From: Emiliania huxleyi CCMP1516
Taxonomy: Eukaryota; Haptophyta; Isochrysidales; Noelaerhabdaceae
DNA: 64,000 nt
Assembly: GCF_000372725.1 (NCBI RefSeq)
Contig: NW_005197053.1
Coordinates: forward strand, 40,001-104,000
Direction of reading: 5' to 3'
This document shows, piece after piece, positions 62,602 through 64,000 of this stretch (within the stretch, counting starts at the first letter, position 1; every line of letters starts with the position of its first letter). The notes beneath the pieces are model-generated. The model was not told the origin of the DNA and did no database searches. It saw nothing but the letters and a program-made list of their open reading frames with translations. A program made the position numbers and the translations under genes.

Positions 62602-63847
62602 AGGAGAGGGGCGGCGGCGAGGCGGGGCGGGCACGCGCGCGCGAGATGCCTGTCCATGCGCTCGCGGGCGGCGACTTCTGGGCGGAGAGGTTGGCCACGC
62701 CGACTTGCGACGCTTGTCTCACCATGCATCATGTGGCCGGCTCATGCGGATGTCGCGTTGCGGCCGGCCGGTTGGAGTTGCGGGTAGGTACCGCAGGAAA
62801 GGGGGCGTACTCCTAGGTACCCCGGGAGGGAGGGAGGGGGGGGGGGGGGGGCGAGGCGCGCACGCGCCAAAAGGCGTGTTGGCCGTGGCATCCTTTCTCG
62901 CGCTGTACGTATTTTTACCCCTGTCGTGTCTGCGGTGTGTCTATACGGTTTATACCCCCGGGACCGGGACCGGCGCGGTGGTTGCTGGTTGTGTTCGCCA
63001 CCTCCCACCCGTCCCACCGCCTGCACTATGTGTCAAAACCCCACTGCGAAATTATTATAAATTTCTCTAGAGCCGGTGACGCCACTGGCACTGCGCACTG
63101 GATGACGAATGCTCCACCCTGGCCCCCCGGAAGGCGGAACGCGCCTGGAAATAAGCTGATTTTTTTACTTTTGCAGAGCCGCATGCGGGTTCATGCGCCG
63201 ACCGGTGCGAAAAATGGGAAGGAGGAGACCGGCGGGGGAGACTCCCCACCTATGCAACACCCCAGAGAGGGGCTGCCATTCTAGGGTACCGCCCAAACTC
63301 CGGGCCGGTGTGCGGGGAGCGAACCTTAACGATCGCCCAGAAGCTTTCTGAGCGAACCAATCGGGCCAGGATCATCAGCATATGTCCCCTGCACAACATC
63401 GTGGGCGTTTGAGCGGTATTTGAGGAGCACCGCCACTCTGAAGTTCGGCCGGGTCGGTGGTCTGCAGACCCCCCCCCCCGGAGCAGCAGAGGCTCCGTGG
63501 GGTCGCAGAGTCGACGCTGGGATTCGCACTCGTCAAACCGTCGCAACACCACGCGGTCCGCACGTACCGCCCACATCCCCTCCACCACTGAGAAGGCGCA
63601 GATCGACCGCCGGGCCGCGTAGTCGTCGTTAAGGAGCGGTTTTTGGAGCCGTACGAAGAGGTCCCAGACGGGCGAACATGCGGTTTTTCGATGACCACAC
63701 GCGATGTGGTATCTGGTTTTTGCTAAAAACGGGCCGCCTAGTGCAGCATCACTAGTACAACACGCAACCACACTGAGAGCTCCACACTAGCCGGTATAGG
63801 CGAGCCCCGGCGGCCTCACCGTCGCCGCTAAAGAGTTTAAACAAAAC
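62602..63847. other. Intergenic with G-run and repeat remnants
   Basis: A run of about 15 G lies at 62837-62851. The segment 63195-63283 is an inverted, diverged copy of 57866-57940 centred on GGGGAGTCTCCCCC. No gene recognised. Confidence 0.45.
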
Positions 63848-64000
63848 AACTCTCTCTCACAGCAGACAGGCTCGACACAGGTGCGAACTGGCGCGTGCTA
63901 GTACTATCACAAGCAAAAGAGAAAGCGAAGCCAAAAACGATTGCGTAAACGGCGTCACAAAGCCCGCCGGTTTTGATCGACAATCGTGAGATTGACCGCC
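63848..64000 (-). repeat. Junction of two inverted repeat copies at the window end
   Basis: 63848-63910 is the reverse complement of 2580-2642; 63911-64000 is the reverse complement of 57446-57535. The two segments, far apart elsewhere, are directly joined here. Confidence 0.9.

Overview
This window is GC-rich nuclear eukaryotic DNA, not bacterial. It has multi-exon genes with 55-350 bp introns on both strands, many 10-11 bp minisatellites, and protein families that are expanded in coccolithophores: F-box/RCC1 propellers, long ankyrin arrays, BspA-type LRR plus U-box, CotH and GT61. The best guess is a haptophyte close to Emiliania (Gephyrocapsa) huxleyi. This rests on recalled family features and base composition, not on a search. 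There is one 100-N scaffold gap at 15216-15315.

Layout. 1-315: 3' end of an N-acetylglucosamine-6-sulfatase-like gene. 931-1405: a hAT-like MITE with a perfect 8-bp target duplication. 2678-4103: F-box/RCC1 gene with a damaged start. 4986-5735: GT25-like glycosyltransferase cut short at a dispersed repeat. 6461-10269: TPR plus GT61 glycosyltransferase in about 16 exons. 10602-12164: ShK-domain protein. 12371-13170: frameshifted ORF of a dispersed element. 16188-18240 (-): second F-box/RCC1 gene and an RCC1 pseudogene. 19700-22046 (-): mannitol-dehydrogenase-like protein. 22380-24409 (-): CotH-like secreted protein. 25201-27358: 11-exon ankyrin protein. 27359-30900: repeats. 30907-33142: 17-repeat ankyrin gene with two frameshifts. 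33749-35582: 1.8-kb TIR element. 35773-38266 (-): acidic and membrane proteins. 38505-39604: minisatellite. 40551-42710: BspA-LRR/U-box protein. 43177-44246 (-): secreted pentapeptide-repeat protein. 44781-51887 (-): giant receptor-like gene (CUB, beta-helix, cysteine-rich, about 8-9 TM, TIR). 52037-52565: TIR element with a minisatellite. 52766-53140: interstitial telomeric repeats. 53186-54510: membrane protein. 54934-56024 (-): type I membrane protein. 58378-62601: 12-exon WD40-like protein. 62602-64000: dispersed repeats.

The most unusual signal is in the introns. I placed about 40 introns by reading frame in the TPR-GT61, ShK, mannitol-dehydrogenase, CotH, ankyrin, membrane-protein and WD40 genes. 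Only about a dozen use a GT donor; about 23 use GC and about 8 use GA. In most of them the first 12-35 nt of the intron copy the first nucleotides of the downstream exon, so each intron looks like an insert bounded by a long direct repeat of its target. Four introns in two neighbouring genes share one ~41-nt core, and several introns are tandem arrays in which every unit repeats the exon junction. This fits introner-like intron gain or tandem-duplication intron gain. The receptor, RCC1, BspA and 17-repeat ankyrin genes show this pattern weakly or not at all.

The genes do not form a pathway. The common themes are secretion and surface carbohydrate (sulfatase, two glycosyltransferases, CotH, PAN/pentapeptide protein, receptor) and repeat-built interaction modules. 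Many start positions and some exon edges remain tentative because the only evidence is the sequence itself.
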